From Crystallibacter sulfonylureivorans_A (lineage in GTDB: Bacteria; Actinomycetota; Actinomycetes; Actinomycetales; Micrococcaceae): 64,000 nt of DNA. The notes under the pieces are model-generated. The model was not told the DNA's origin, ran no database searches, and worked only from the letters and a program-made list of their open reading frames with translations. Made by a program: the position numbers and the translations under genes. The stretch is from contig NZ_JBLKRT010000002.1 in assembly GCF_047607445.1 (NCBI RefSeq), forward strand, positions 1-64,000. Direction: 5' to 3'. The first letter of the stretch is position 1. Each line of letters opens with the position of its first letter. Shown piece by piece: positions 52,953 through 62,067 of this stretch.

Positions 52953-54593
52953 ATGAATGATCCGATTACTTTGAACGGGATTACGTTGACGGGCTCGCCG
53001 GTGTGCCGGCAGGAGGAAGTGCTGACGCCGCAGGCGCTGGAGTTCGTGGCCAAGCTGCACAAGGCCACGGCCGACCGGCGGCGCGAGCTGCTGGTGCAGC
53101 GGGAGAACCGGCGCAAGTCGATCGCCCGCGGGCATGACCCGAAGTTCCTGCCCGGCACCCGGCACATCCGCGAGGACTCGTCCTGGCGGGTCGCTCCCCC
53201 GGCCCCGGGGCTGGAGGACCGCCGGGTGGAGATCACCGGGCCGGTGGAGAAGAAGATGACCATCAACGCGCTGAACTCCGGCGCCAAGGTCTGGCTGGCG
53301 GACATGGAGGACTCCTCCACGCCCAGCTGGTCCAACGTGATCAACGGGCAGCTGAACCTGACCGACGTGCTGGAGCGGCGGATCGACTTCACCTCCGAGG
53401 CCGGCAAGGAATACAAGCTCACCGGCCGGACGCTGACCGACCTGCCCACCATCGTGGTCCGGCCGCGCGGCTGGCACCTGCCGGAGAAGCACATGCTGAT
53501 CGGCGGCGAACCGGTGGCCGGCGGCATCGTTGACTTCGGGCTGTACTTCTTCCACAACGCCCAGCGGCTGATCGCCCAGGGCCGCGGACCGTACTTCTAC
53601 CTGCCGAAGATCGAATCGCACCTGGAAGCCCGGCTGTGGAACGACGTGTTCATCCTGGCGCAGGACCTGCTGGGCATCCCGCAGGGCACCATCCGCGCCA
53701 CCGTGCTGATCGAGACCATCACTGCCGCGTTCGAGATGGAGGAGATCCTGTACGAGCTGCGCGAGCACGCCTCCGGGCTGAACGCCGGCCGCTGGGACTA
53801 CATCTTCTCCGTGATCAAGAACTTCCGCGCCCGCGGCCCGCGGTTCGTGCTGCCGGACCGCACCCAGGTCACCATGACCGCGCCGTTCATGCGCTCCTAC
53901 ACCGAGCAGCTGGTCCGCGCCTGCCACCGCCGCGGCGCCATGGCCATCGGCGGAATGGCCGCGTTCATCCCCAGCCGCCGCGACCCGGAGGCCAACGCCA
54001 TCGCCATGGAGAAGGTGCACGCGGACAAGACCCGCGAAGCCTCCGACGGGTTCGACGGCTCCTGGGTGGCGCACCCGGACCTGGTCCCGGTGGCCCGCGA
54101 GGTGTTCGACGGCGTTTTGGGTTCGCGGTCTAATCAGCTGGACCGCCAGCGCGAGGATGTCACGCCCGACGACGGTGCCCTGCTGAACATCGCCGGCACC
54201 GAAGGCTCCATCACCGAGACCGGCATCCGCACCAACTTGGAAGTCGGCATCCAGTACATCGAGTCCTGGCTGCGCGGCAACGGCGCGGTGGCCATCCACA
54301 ACCTGATGGAGGACGCCGCCACCGCGGAAATCTCCCGCTCGCAGATCTGGCAGTGGATCCACGCCCATGCCGTGACCGACGACGGCGAGATTGTCACCCG
54401 CGAATGGGTCCGCGAACTGCTCGAAGAAGAGTTCGCCGCCCTGCCCCGCTTCGACGGCGACCGGTTCGACGACGCCCGCGAGATCTTCGAAGAGTGTGCC
54501 CTCGGCGAAGAGTTCCCGGCCTTCCTGACCATCCCGGCGTACCAGAACTACCTGCTGGAGAAGTCGCCTGCCAAGGTGGTTGCTGCAGCCTAA
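52953..54593 (+). CDS. aceB: Malate synthase A
   Basis: A 546-residue enzyme condensing glyoxylate with acetyl-CoA to malate. Family hallmarks are visible: MEDSSTPSWSNVINGQ, IETITAAFEMEEILYELREHASGLNAGRWDYIFS and the GGMAAFIPSRRD segment. AGGGAG precedes the ATG. It completes the glyoxylate shunt with aceA and is followed by a strong terminator. Confidence 0.97.
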   Translation: MNDPITLNGITLTGSPVCRQEEVLTPQALEFVAKLHKATADRRRELLVQRENRRKSIARGHDPKFLPGTRHIREDSSWRVAPPAPGLEDRRVEITGPVEKKMTINALNSGAKVWLADMEDSSTPSWSNVINGQLNLTDVLERRIDFTSEAGKEYKLTGRTLTDLPTIVVRPRGWHLPEKHMLIGGEPVAGGIVDFGLYFFHNAQRLIAQGRGPYFYLPKIESHLEARLWNDVFILAQDLLGIPQGTIRATVLIETITAAFEMEEILYELREHASGLNAGRWDYIFSVIKNFRARGPRFVLPDRTQVTMTAPFMRSYTEQLVRACHRRGAMAIGGMAAFIPSRRDPEANAIAMEKVHADKTREASDGFDGSWVAHPDLVPVAREVFDGVLGSRSNQLDRQREDVTPDDGALLNIAGTEGSITETGIRTNLEVGIQYIESWLRGNGAVAIHNLMEDAATAEISRSQIWQWIHAHAVTDDGEIVTREWVRELLEEEFAALPRFDGDRFDDAREIFEECALGEEFPAFLTIPAYQNYLLEKSPAKVVAAA

Positions 54594-54600
54594 GTCTCCT

Positions 54601-54650
54601 CGCCCTCCGGTCCGGGGCCGCTGGCAACAGTGGCCCCGGACCGGAGGGCG
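54601..54650 (+). terminator. Terminator of aceB
   Basis: A perfect 19-bp GC-rich stem: 54601-54619 (CGCCCTCCGGTCCGGGGCC) and 54632-54650, with a 12-base loop, directly after the aceB stop. No T run. Confidence 0.85.
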
Positions 54651-54934
54651 GGAGTGGGGGACGGGGGATGCTGCCCGGGATGTTCTGTTCATTCCTGCCG
54701 AATGGGCACAACATCCCGGGCCATCCCATCCGCAACCGAGGCATCGCGCCCTCGGCAGAGCCCCTTCTAACTGTCCTTCTAACTGTCCGGCGGTTGTCCA
54801 GGGTCCAATAGCCAGCCCCTGGTCAGCCGCCGGCACCAAGAACTTTCCGCAGGGCCGCCAGGTCCACGCTACTTTCGCCACATGCAGCCCGACGGTCGGG
54901 CGGGCCGGCGGCCCCTGCGGAAGCACAGTGAATG
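54651..54934. other. Non-coding interval after aceB
   Basis: Between the aceB terminator and the next terminator I see no supportable gene or RNA. Open reading frames here are antisense shadows of aceB extended by GC bias. Confidence 0.6.
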
Positions 54935-54980
54935 AAAACGCCGGGTGCGGCTCCACTTACGGAGCCGCACCCGGCGTTTT
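54935..54980. terminator. Bidirectional terminator with A/T-flanked 20-bp stem
   Basis: AAAACGCCGGGTGCGGCTCC (54935-54954) is perfectly complementary to 54961-54980, which ends CGTTTT, with the 6-base loop ACTTAC. The A run and T run make it a textbook bidirectional terminator. A closely similar hairpin with loop ACTTAA lies at 58760. Confidence 0.95.
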
Positions 54981-54996
54981 GGGACTCGAGGAGGTA

Positions 54997-56616
54997 CTAG
55001 TTGAGGCTGACGTTCTTGTGATAGTCAAAGTGGCTCTTGACTCGACCCGAGACGTCGATATTTTTCAGCCTGTCTGCACTCGGTCTGAAGCCTGCGAGAC
55101 CTGCCGCTGCCTGACCTTGAGCAAGGCCGTAGGCGAATTTCAGCACGCTGTCATTGCTCGAGTGGTAGTTGTAGACTGCATCGTCTACTGCGGCGGTCAG
55201 GGTGTGCCAATCACTCCTTGCTCCGATAGCGGCGCCCAAGAGATGGACGGCTTCGATTCGCGGACCACTGGGCTTTGTTCCCAAGGTCTGGGCTGCGACC
55301 ACCATCGCACGTGCACCGAGGCTGTGGCCCACCAGCACGTAGGAGCCAGCATTAGTACGGGCGAGTAGGTCGGCCAAAATCACGCCGGTTTTTTCGGCGC
55401 GATTCTTGGCCACGTGCCACGGGTTCTTGGCTAGGTCGGCCGCGGCCAGGGCCGGAGCGAGTGGGCCAAGCCTCCTCGCCGCCATCCTCGTGGCCCTCGA
55501 GGCACCCTCTCTCAGAGCTGCGACGCCAGCGACCCTTGCGGCGCCTTGACCGCCGAGAAATCCCAGATGCTTGAGCTCCTTGGCTCCCCAGTGGACTCGA
55601 TAGACAGGCGAATCCGCATACCGCTTTGTGATGATATCCCGCCACTCACCCCAACCTTTGCCGCTCTCGCTAAGGAAGCCATTGCAGACGATCACCGGCA
55701 CACCTGAACCTCCCTGCAACATTTCAATATGGAACGATTTGTCTTCGCGGACGTAGGCATTCAAGATCGAGCCACCCAGCGCCCCACCCAAAGCGGCGCC
55801 AAGTCCGGTGATCACGGCTGTGCCACCAGCCATTCCCAGTCCACCGACGGCCAATGCGCCGCCGCCCATGAGGGCCAGTCCGTAGCTGGTGGCGGCCGCG
55901 CCGGTGTAACCACCGACCACCGCACCAACAGCCCCTCCGATCGCGGGCGCGGCAAGGAACGCCAGTGGGGCCGCCGCTGCGAGTCCCACGCCGGTGAAGC
56001 CAGCAACTCTGACCGCGCGAGCGAGGTTGGGTTGGTCGTACTTGAGGAACTCCTCGTAGTCGTTGAGCGCGCCCATCTTCCTGTCTGCCTTGGCAAAACC
56101 GGGTATCTCGTGGCGGTGCTCCGCGCAATACCTCTGTATCCGGATCGCTCCCCGGTCTCGCACCGCCATGTTCTTGCAGCCGAGTGCGGCGCAGGGCAAC
56201 GTAGGCGATCCGCAGTCGTTGCAGACATAGGCGGGCAATTGGCCTGTTGGCCGGTTTGCCTTTCTATGGACGTGCTCTCCGAAGCACGCCGAACACCAGC
56301 CGTGCCTCTCCTCGTTTGCGAGGTCGTCAGCCACGTCGGCAATCCACTCGGCGACCTTCTTAAACCCTTCCGCTCGCTTCTCAGCAGTTTTCTGCTGCTC
56401 TTGATCCGGTAGGTTGACCGCTGCGTATTTGGCCATTGCGAAAGCCCATGCGCTCGCAACTAGAGCACGGTTATCCCCCAGCCCACCACTTTCAAACTCG
56501 GGTTGGCTGTCGGTAGTGCCGCCGGACAGAGTGAGGATGTTGCCCCGAGGAGAGATGATCCGCGACTCAATGCGATTACCATCAAGGACACGGAAGATAA
56601 CCTCTGATTTCTGCAT
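54997..56616 (-). CDS. DUF726-type alpha/beta hydrolase with Cys-rich module and membrane region
   Basis: A 539-residue protein from the ATG at 56616, preceded by GGGAGG (9 bases); the longer frame runs antisense across the divergent MarR gene. Layout: N-terminal helical region (1-100); a Cys/His-rich, probably zinc-binding module (Cys108, 111, 132, 135, 142, 147, 164 with nearby His); a glycine/alanine-rich hydrophobic stretch (about 203-285) that could insert into membrane; and a C-terminal hydrolase with the nucleophile elbow GHSLG (Ser432), candidate Asp489 (HSSNDSVLK) and His529/533. DUF726 proteins relate to TMCO4. A lipase- or effector-like activity is possible; no partner gene is visible. 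Confidence 0.8.
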   Translation of the reverse strand: MQKSEVIFRVLDGNRIESRIISPRGNILTLSGGTTDSQPEFESGGLGDNRALVASAWAFAMAKYAAVNLPDQEQQKTAEKRAEGFKKVAEWIADVADDLANEERHGWCSACFGEHVHRKANRPTGQLPAYVCNDCGSPTLPCAALGCKNMAVRDRGAIRIQRYCAEHRHEIPGFAKADRKMGALNDYEEFLKYDQPNLARAVRVAGFTGVGLAAAAPLAFLAAPAIGGAVGAVVGGYTGAAATSYGLALMGGGALAVGGLGMAGGTAVITGLGAALGGALGGSILNAYVREDKSFHIEMLQGGSGVPVIVCNGFLSESGKGWGEWRDIITKRYADSPVYRVHWGAKELKHLGFLGGQGAARVAGVAALREGASRATRMAARRLGPLAPALAAADLAKNPWHVAKNRAEKTGVILADLLARTNAGSYVLVGHSLGARAMVVAAQTLGTKPSGPRIEAVHLLGAAIGARSDWHTLTAAVDDAVYNYHSSNDSVLKFAYGLAQGQAAAGLAGFRPSADRLKNIDVSGRVKSHFDYHKNVSLN

Positions 56617-56711
56617 GCCACAAATCCTCCCAGATCCGGATTGCCGAAAGGATTTCGACGCGCTAAATGAATCAGACAACACACCTTCTCCGCCGAGATC
56701 GTCTGAGGCAA

Positions 56712-56725
56712 GATTATCTGTAATC
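56712..56725. promoter_or_regulatory. Inverted repeat upstream of the MarR gene, candidate operator
   Basis: GATTA-TCTG-TAATC, 14 bases, in the 142-base region between the DUF726 gene and the MarR gene. It is AT-rich and symmetrical, as expected of a MarR operator, and could affect both divergent genes. Confidence 0.4.
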
Positions 56726-56758
56726 GGACTATCTGATGTCCGCCGATACCATGGGAGC

Positions 56759-57235
56759 GTGCTACCCAACGTTGATCTCGACACGCCGTCCCTGAAGCCG
56801 TGTGCGACGGTCGACAGCCCCTTCACCAGCGACCTGACCTGGCTGATGCATCGCGCGGTCGGAGTGCTGACCGGGAACTTCGACGCGGCTTGCCGGGACA
56901 GCGGCTTGCACGACATGCGTGACACGCTTGTGCTGGCGGTGGCCGGAGATGGCACGCCGCGCACTCAGATCGAGATCGCCACCACGCTCGGTCTCGACAA
57001 GTCCACGCTGATGACGATTATCGACCGGCTCGAAAAGCAGGGCTACGTGGTGCGGGACGCGGATCCTGCGAACCGTCGCATCCGCATTCCACGCACCACC
57101 GACGAAGGCCAAGCTGTGCTGAATCGCGCCCTTGCCGCACGCGATCAGGTAGTCGAGCAGACGCTCGCCGGCTTCGGCGAGGACGACGTCCGGCAATTGC
57201 GCACGCTCTTGTGGAAGATCGCCACCGCCAAATAA
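56759..57235 (+). CDS. MarR-family regulator upstream of mtr
   Basis: A protein of about 158 residues with the MarR winged helix (TQIEIATTLGLDKSTLMTIIDRLEKQGYVVRDADPANRRIRIPRTTDEG). The GTG at 56759 is the first start that leaves a typical MarR N-terminus; the GGGAG before it is unusually close, so translation might be leaderless. It is followed after 92 bases by mycothione reductase, which suggests a redox- or electrophile-responsive regulator, since many MarR proteins control thiol-stress genes. Only Cys24 in CRDSGLHD is available for direct sensing. Confidence 0.85.
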   Translation: MLPNVDLDTPSLKPCATVDSPFTSDLTWLMHRAVGVLTGNFDAACRDSGLHDMRDTLVLAVAGDGTPRTQIEIATTLGLDKSTLMTIIDRLEKQGYVVRDADPANRRIRIPRTTDEGQAVLNRALAARDQVVEQTLAGFGEDDVRQLRTLLWKIATAK

Positions 57236-57327
57236 CCCGACCCGCCTCTCCAGCCGGCTGCCTCCCGCGGCCCGGCCCGCCCCTTTCCGCGCCCCCACCC
57301 AAAACGAACCCCCAGTGAGGACTTGCC

Positions 57328-58737
57328 ATGGATACCCCTGCCAGCGATATCGCCGTCGATGCGCACTACGACCTGATCATCATCGGCACCGGATCCGGAA
57401 ACTCCATCCCCGGGCCGGAGTTCGAGGACAAATCGATCGCCATCATTGAGAAGGGAACCTTCGGCGGCACCTGCCTCAATGTCGGCTGCATCCCCACGAA
57501 GATGTACGTCTATGCAGCCGACGCCGCGTTGGAGACCGCCCAGGCCGGGCGGCTGGGCGTGAACGCACAGGTCAACTCCGTGGACTGGCCTGGAATGGTT
57601 ACCCGCATCTTCGACAACCGCATCGACCCGATTGCCGGCGGGGGTGAAGAGTACCGCCGCGGCCCGCAGACTCCCAACATCGACGTCTACGATCAGCATG
57701 CTGTCTTCGTCGGCGAACGCACGCTGCGCACCGGCCAGGGCCAGCAGCAGAAGATCATCTCCGGCGACCAGATCGTCATCGCCGCCGGCTCCCGCCCCTT
57801 CATCCCCAGCTCCATCGCTGCCTCCGGGGTGCGGTACTACACCAACGAGGACATCATGCGCCTGCCCGAGCAGCCGAAGTCCATGGTGATCATTGGTGGA
57901 GGCTACATCGCCATGGAGTTCGCCCACGTCTTCGAGGCCCTCGGCACCGAGGTAACGATCATTTCTCGCTCTTCGCTGCTGCGTAGCCTGGACACCGAGC
58001 TGGGCGAGCAGTTCAACGATATCGCTGCTCAGAGATACCGCATCCTGTCCGGCCGAACCGCCATCGGTGCCGAGGAGACCACTGAGGGAGTGGCTGTCAG
58101 GCTCGACGACGGCACCTCCGTCGCTGCGGAAGTTCTGCTGGTGGCCACCGGGCGCGTACCCAATGGAGACCAATTGGACCTGGCCTCTGCAGGGATCGAA
58201 ATGACCGACGACGGACGTGTCCGCGTCGACGAGTACGGTCGTTCAACCACCGCCCAGGGTGTCTGGGCCCTTGGCGATGTTTCCTCGCCGTACATGCTCA
58301 AGCACGTGGCCAACGCCGAAATGCGCGCTGTGCGGCATAACCTGCTCCACCCGGACAATCTGCGAAAGATGCCGCACGACCACGTTCCGGCTGCCACCTT
58401 CACACACCCGCAGGTCGCCACGGTCGGGCTGACCGAGGAGCAGGCGCGAGAACAGGGCCACAACGTGACGGTTAAGGTGCAGAAGTACGGGGACGTCGCC
58501 TACGGCTGGGCCATGGAAGACACCACGGGCATCTGCAAACTGATTGCGAATCGCGATACCGGGAAGCTGCTCGGTGCGCACTACATGGGCCCGCAAGCCT
58601 CCACCCTGATCCAGCAGATGATCACCGTCCTCGCCTTTGACCTGGACGTCCGCGAATTCGCGGCCAAGCAGTACTGGATTCACCCGGCCCTGCCCGAGGT
58701 CACCGAGAACGCACTACTCGGACTTGAGTTCAATTAG
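57328..58737 (+). CDS. mtr: Mycothione reductase
   Basis: A 469-residue flavoprotein disulfide reductase that regenerates mycothiol using NADPH and FAD. The active-site disulfide is GGTCLNVGCIPTKM (Cys49, Cys54), the FAD motif is IIGTGSGNSIPGPEF, which is typical of Mtr rather than lipoamide dehydrogenase, and the C-terminus has HPALPEVTENALLGL with the catalytic His-Glu pair. GTGAGG precedes the ATG. Mycothiol is restricted to Actinobacteria, so this supports the taxonomic placement. Confidence 0.96.
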   Translation: MDTPASDIAVDAHYDLIIIGTGSGNSIPGPEFEDKSIAIIEKGTFGGTCLNVGCIPTKMYVYAADAALETAQAGRLGVNAQVNSVDWPGMVTRIFDNRIDPIAGGGEEYRRGPQTPNIDVYDQHAVFVGERTLRTGQGQQQKIISGDQIVIAAGSRPFIPSSIAASGVRYYTNEDIMRLPEQPKSMVIIGGGYIAMEFAHVFEALGTEVTIISRSSLLRSLDTELGEQFNDIAAQRYRILSGRTAIGAEETTEGVAVRLDDGTSVAAEVLLVATGRVPNGDQLDLASAGIEMTDDGRVRVDEYGRSTTAQGVWALGDVSSPYMLKHVANAEMRAVRHNLLHPDNLRKMPHDHVPAATFTHPQVATVGLTEEQAREQGHNVTVKVQKYGDVAYGWAMEDTTGICKLIANRDTGKLLGAHYMGPQASTLIQQMITVLAFDLDVREFAAKQYWIHPALPEVTENALLGLEFN

Positions 58738-58759
58738 AACGAGGGAACGTTTTCCTCGT

Positions 58760-58789
58760 GGGTGTGGCTCTACTTAAAGAGCCGCACCC
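58760..58789. terminator. Terminator hairpin after mtr
   Basis: GGGTGTGGCTCT (58760-58771) pairs with AGAGCCGCACCC (58778-58789), with one G-T wobble and loop ACTTAA, between the converging mtr and YCII genes. The core resembles the hairpin at 54935. Confidence 0.85.
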
Positions 58790-58833
58790 GGCATTGTTCG
58801 TTGCACGTTTTGGGGCCAACCGCCTCGCCGGGC

Positions 58834-59175
58834 CTAGCTGGCGGGGTCGTACCCGAAAGCCCGCACTTCCTGGGCGCAACGGCAAGCGACCGCAAACTTC
58901 GCGGCCCACTCCAAGGCCGCATCATATGAGGGCAGCTCCAGCACCGAGTAGCCGCCTTCAAGCTGCGCAGTCTGCGGGTAGGTTCCCTCGCTCACGATCC
59001 CATCGCCGTCGACCATGACAGGCGGGACGCTCGTGTCGATGCCGCCGCCGAACACCCACACGCCGGCCACCTTCGCCTCCTGAACCACCGCGTGCGACGC
59101 ATCCGAAACGGCCGGCAGTTCTTCCTCAGGGACGTCCATGGCTGCACTCGGAAACGAGATCAAGTACTTCGTCAT
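58834..59175 (-). CDS. YCII-related small protein
   Basis: A 113-residue protein of the YCII/DGPF type (MTKYLISFPSAAMDVP at the N-terminus, EAKVAGVWVFGGGID and GGYSVLELPSYDAALEWAAKFAVACRC at the end). GAAGGAG lies 8 bases upstream of the ATG at 59175. These ferredoxin-like proteins often accompany ECF sigma factors or dioxygenases; here no such partner is adjacent, and the function is unknown. Confidence 0.85.
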   Translation of the reverse strand: MTKYLISFPSAAMDVPEEELPAVSDASHAVVQEAKVAGVWVFGGGIDTSVPPVMVDGDGIVSEGTYPQTAQLEGGYSVLELPSYDAALEWAAKFAVACRCAQEVRAFGYDPAS

Positions 59176-59400
59176 GGCGTCGGCTCCTTCTTCGCAGCAC
59201 GAGATAACAGGCATCCTCGCGAACGCCCTTCCTCCGCGCAAGGCCTCTGCGGTCCCGCCGAGGCCGCCACTCACGGATCCGCCTGGTGCTGCCGTCGCGG
59301 TGTCTTGAAACCGCAAGACAGGCTTGTTCCCGAGAATCTTGTGGGAGCGACCGCCGAGTAAACTTCCGCCTCCCCGCCCTTCGCTCCGCAACGGCAGCAT

Positions 59401-59432
59401 ATTGTCCACGTATTGACAATGCGTGGCATAAT
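59401..59432 (+). promoter_or_regulatory. Inverted repeat and -10 box of the MarR gene
   Basis: ATTGTC (59401-59406) and GACAAT (59415-59420) form a spaced inverted repeat. CATAAT (59427-59432) looks like a -10 box six bases before the ATG at 59439, so the transcript may be leaderless. A repressor on the repeat would block the promoter, consistent with autoregulation. Confidence 0.5.
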
Positions 59433-59438
59433 TCGTGC

Positions 59439-59993
59439 ATGGCTTCCACAGAAAAGGCGCTTCAGCAGATCGACGTTTCGAAGCTCTCAGCCGCAGAATA
59501 TGGGCGTATGGCCGATGCCTACGCACGTTCGGTTGCACCTAATGCTGATCAGCTTTCGCTCGGGCTGGGGCTACGACTCGTGCGGGCCTCAGGAGCCTTC
59601 GTCAAGGCTGCGGAAAGCGAGGTGCAGCGGCCGTTGAAATTGAACTGGAGCAGTTTCAGCGCTATTTACGTCATCTCTGTGTTCAGATCCTTGGAAGCAC
59701 GCACAATTGCACGCTTTACAGGACTGACCCGTCAAGGAGTGTCCTTGGTGTTGACCAGCCTGGAGAAGGCCGGGATTGTTAGCCGGTCGTCAGCAAATCA
59801 GGATGATGGCAGGCTGGTCAACGTCCGATTCACTCCTGCCGGCGAGGATACGGCCGACAACGCGGTCAGAGGACAACTGGGATTCTCGGAGACTTGGTTT
59901 TCAGTTCTGAATGACCACGAACGTTTTGAGTTAAACCGCATCTTGGAAAAGCTTCTGGAGAAGGGGCCACAGCAAGCCCGCCGCGTCGAATAA
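59439..59993 (+). CDS. MarR-family transcriptional regulator
   Basis: A 184-residue regulator. An N-terminal helical extension precedes the winged helix with LNWSSFSAIYVISVF, TIARFTGLTRQGVSLVLTSLEKAGIVSRSS and a wing (NQDDGRLVNVRFTPAG). The ATG at 59439 has no ribosome-binding site but lies 6 bases after a -10-like box. It converges on the acetoacetyl-CoA synthetase operon. It may control that operon, but its own promoter repeat is the only site visible. Confidence 0.85.
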   Translation: MASTEKALQQIDVSKLSAAEYGRMADAYARSVAPNADQLSLGLGLRLVRASGAFVKAAESEVQRPLKLNWSSFSAIYVISVFRSLEARTIARFTGLTRQGVSLVLTSLEKAGIVSRSSANQDDGRLVNVRFTPAGEDTADNAVRGQLGFSETWFSVLNDHERFELNRILEKLLEKGPQQARRVE

Positions 59994-60001
59994 TCGCCTG
60001 T

Positions 60002-62062
60002 TCATCGCCTGGCGCCAGCTTGGAATAGCCGCGAAAACTTCTCAACTTCGGCCAAGGCGCCGGGATTGGCAAGTGAATCCAAGCTGAGTGCCTCCGCGGC
60101 CGGAATGCCAGTCAGGATTTTCTTGACTGGGATCTCCAGCTTCTTTCCTGTCCTGTTCCGCGGCACCGCCTCGACGAGAACGATGTGGTCCGGAACGTGT
60201 CGGGGCGAGAGCTTGGTTCTGAGCTCCTGAGTGATCCGGTTCCGCCGCTCGGTTACCAGCGTGCCGTCAGATGTGGCCACGAACAACACTAGTTGCCCGT
60301 TCCCACCGGCCGGGTCTTCGACGTGGACGATCAGACTGTCCACCACGTCATCAAGGTTTTCCAGCACGTTGTAGAACTCAGCTGTTCCCATGCGGACGCC
60401 CCCGCGGTTCAGGGTTGCGTCAGACCGCCCGGTAATGATGCAACTGCCGGTATCGGAGCGAAAGCGGATGCGGTCGCCGTGCCACCAGAGACCGGGGTAC
60501 TTCTTGAAATAGCTCTCCAAGTACCGTTGGTCACCGTTGTCGCCCCAGAAGCCCACCGGCATTGAGGGCATCGGAGACAACACGACGAGCTCGCCGAACT
60601 CATCGACTACTTCGTTCCCCTCATCATCCAACGCAACAACGTTGACCCCGAGGCACTTTCCGGACATTTCGCCTGCCCAATCGGCTTGCCACGGCCCGCT
60701 TTGGACGAAAGCAGTACAGACATCCGTGCCCCCGCTGCCGATATTGAAAACCACCTCCTGGCCGAAGTTTTCGCGCACCCAGTGATAGCCCGTGTCCGGC
60801 AAGGGGCTGCCCGAGGAGCCGAGGGTCCGGATTGAGTCCAGCTGATAATGTCTGCCGGGCTCTAATTCGGCATCCCTGCAGGAAATAATGAAGCCGGGAC
60901 TGATCCCCATAAGCGTAGGTCGGAGTTCTTCGGCCAGCCGCCATTGGTTTTCCATGTCGGGATATCCCGGATCACCGTCGACCATGATGATGGTGGCTCG
61001 TAAGAGCAGTGCCGATACTAGGGAGTTCCAGACCATCCACGCAGTCGTAGTGGTCCAAACCATGCGATCGCCGGCTCGCAGATCCCAACTAAGGGCGCTG
61101 TTCTTGACGTGTTCGGCTAGGAATCCTCCGTGGCTGTGCACGATGGCCTTCGGTTTGCCCGAGGTCCCCGACGAAAACAGGATGCACAACGGATGCGAGA
61201 ATCCCACGCGCTCGAATTCCAGCGGGTGTGAGTTCTCCGCCGTGATGGCCAGTTCCGACCACGACACTGCCCCTGGGACCGCTTCTATTCCGAACTCGCC
61301 GTAGGGGACGCCGACCGTAGTCTCTAAACCAGGTAAGCCAGCACGAATCTCTGCAAGTTCCTCGGTCCGGTCTATGCGCTTTTTCCCGTGCACGTAACCG
61401 GTCACGGCGAAAAGGACCTTAGGGCGGATCTGAGCGAACCTGTCTATGACTCCCTGCGGACCGAATTCCGGCGGGCAGGCCGCCCAGACGGCACCCAGGC
61501 TAGCAGCGGCTAGAAAGGCTATGGCGGCTTCCGGAATGTTGGGCAGGTAACCGACCACGCGGTCCCCCTTGCCAACACCCATTTGCTTTAGCGCCTGCCG
61601 AACGTGGGCCACGTTCTCCTGCAGTTCCGCGAACGTCACCTCCAAACGCCCACGGGTCTGGGAAACGCCGATGATTGCGGTGTCCTGGTCCTCGACTCGA
61701 TCTGCGCCCTGCGGCGCGGTGCGGCCCACTCCTAGTAGCGCGTTTTCTGCGTAGTTGACCAACGACCCGGTGAACCATCGGGCGCCGGGCATAATCTGCT
61801 CGCCCAACGCCTCCACGTAACTGCCGTGGTCGCGGATCTCGAAGTAGTCCCACACTGAACTCCAGAAACCATTGAGGTCACGCACTGTCCACTGCTGCAG
61901 CTCGTCATAGCTTTCGAATTTCTCGCCGCGGTTTTGTCTCAACCAGTCCAAGTAATCGCCCAAAAACGTTTTCTTGAGCTCCTCCCCCTTAACGGGCTCG
62001 CGCAGCAAGGCTGGCAAGGGCTCGGATGCCGCCACATCGACTCTGGTTTGCTTTACGTCCAT
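60002..62062 (-). CDS. Acetoacetate-CoA ligase (acetoacetyl-CoA synthetase)
   Basis: A 686-residue ANL-superfamily enzyme that activates acetoacetate with ATP and CoA. Core motifs are ILFSSGTSGKPKAIVHSHGG (P-loop), WTTTTAWMVWN and the C-terminal GRSDATLNRGGVRMGTAEFY. The full length and ACX60-type N-terminus match acetoacetyl-CoA synthetases more than acetyl-CoA synthetases. AAGGAG lies 9 bases before the ATG at 62062; a longer frame overlaps the hydratase gene. It is the last of three genes (acyl-CoA ligase, enoyl-CoA hydratase, AACS). Confidence 0.9.
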   Translation of the reverse strand: MDVKQTRVDVAASEPLPALLREPVKGEELKKTFLGDYLDWLRQNRGEKFESYDELQQWTVRDLNGFWSSVWDYFEIRDHGSYVEALGEQIMPGARWFTGSLVNYAENALLGVGRTAPQGADRVEDQDTAIIGVSQTRGRLEVTFAELQENVAHVRQALKQMGVGKGDRVVGYLPNIPEAAIAFLAAASLGAVWAACPPEFGPQGVIDRFAQIRPKVLFAVTGYVHGKKRIDRTEELAEIRAGLPGLETTVGVPYGEFGIEAVPGAVSWSELAITAENSHPLEFERVGFSHPLCILFSSGTSGKPKAIVHSHGGFLAEHVKNSALSWDLRAGDRMVWTTTTAWMVWNSLVSALLLRATIIMVDGDPGYPDMENQWRLAEELRPTLMGISPGFIISCRDAELEPGRHYQLDSIRTLGSSGSPLPDTGYHWVRENFGQEVVFNIGSGGTDVCTAFVQSGPWQADWAGEMSGKCLGVNVVALDDEGNEVVDEFGELVVLSPMPSMPVGFWGDNGDQRYLESYFKKYPGLWWHGDRIRFRSDTGSCIITGRSDATLNRGGVRMGTAEFYNVLENLDDVVDSLIVHVEDPAGGNGQLVLFVATSDGTLVTERRNRITQELRTKLSPRHVPDHIVLVEAVPRNRTGKKLEIPVKKILTGIPAAEALSLDSLANPGALAEVEKFSRLFQAGARR

Positions 62063-62067
62063 CCGGC

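Noticed and set aside
52935..54956. 673-residue antisense frame across aceB
   Set aside because: Covers the whole of a well-supported malate synthase gene and shows no motif.
56617..56964. N-terminal extension of the DUF726 gene
   Set aside because: Runs antisense through the MarR gene and promoter region; a good ribosome-binding site exists at the shorter start.
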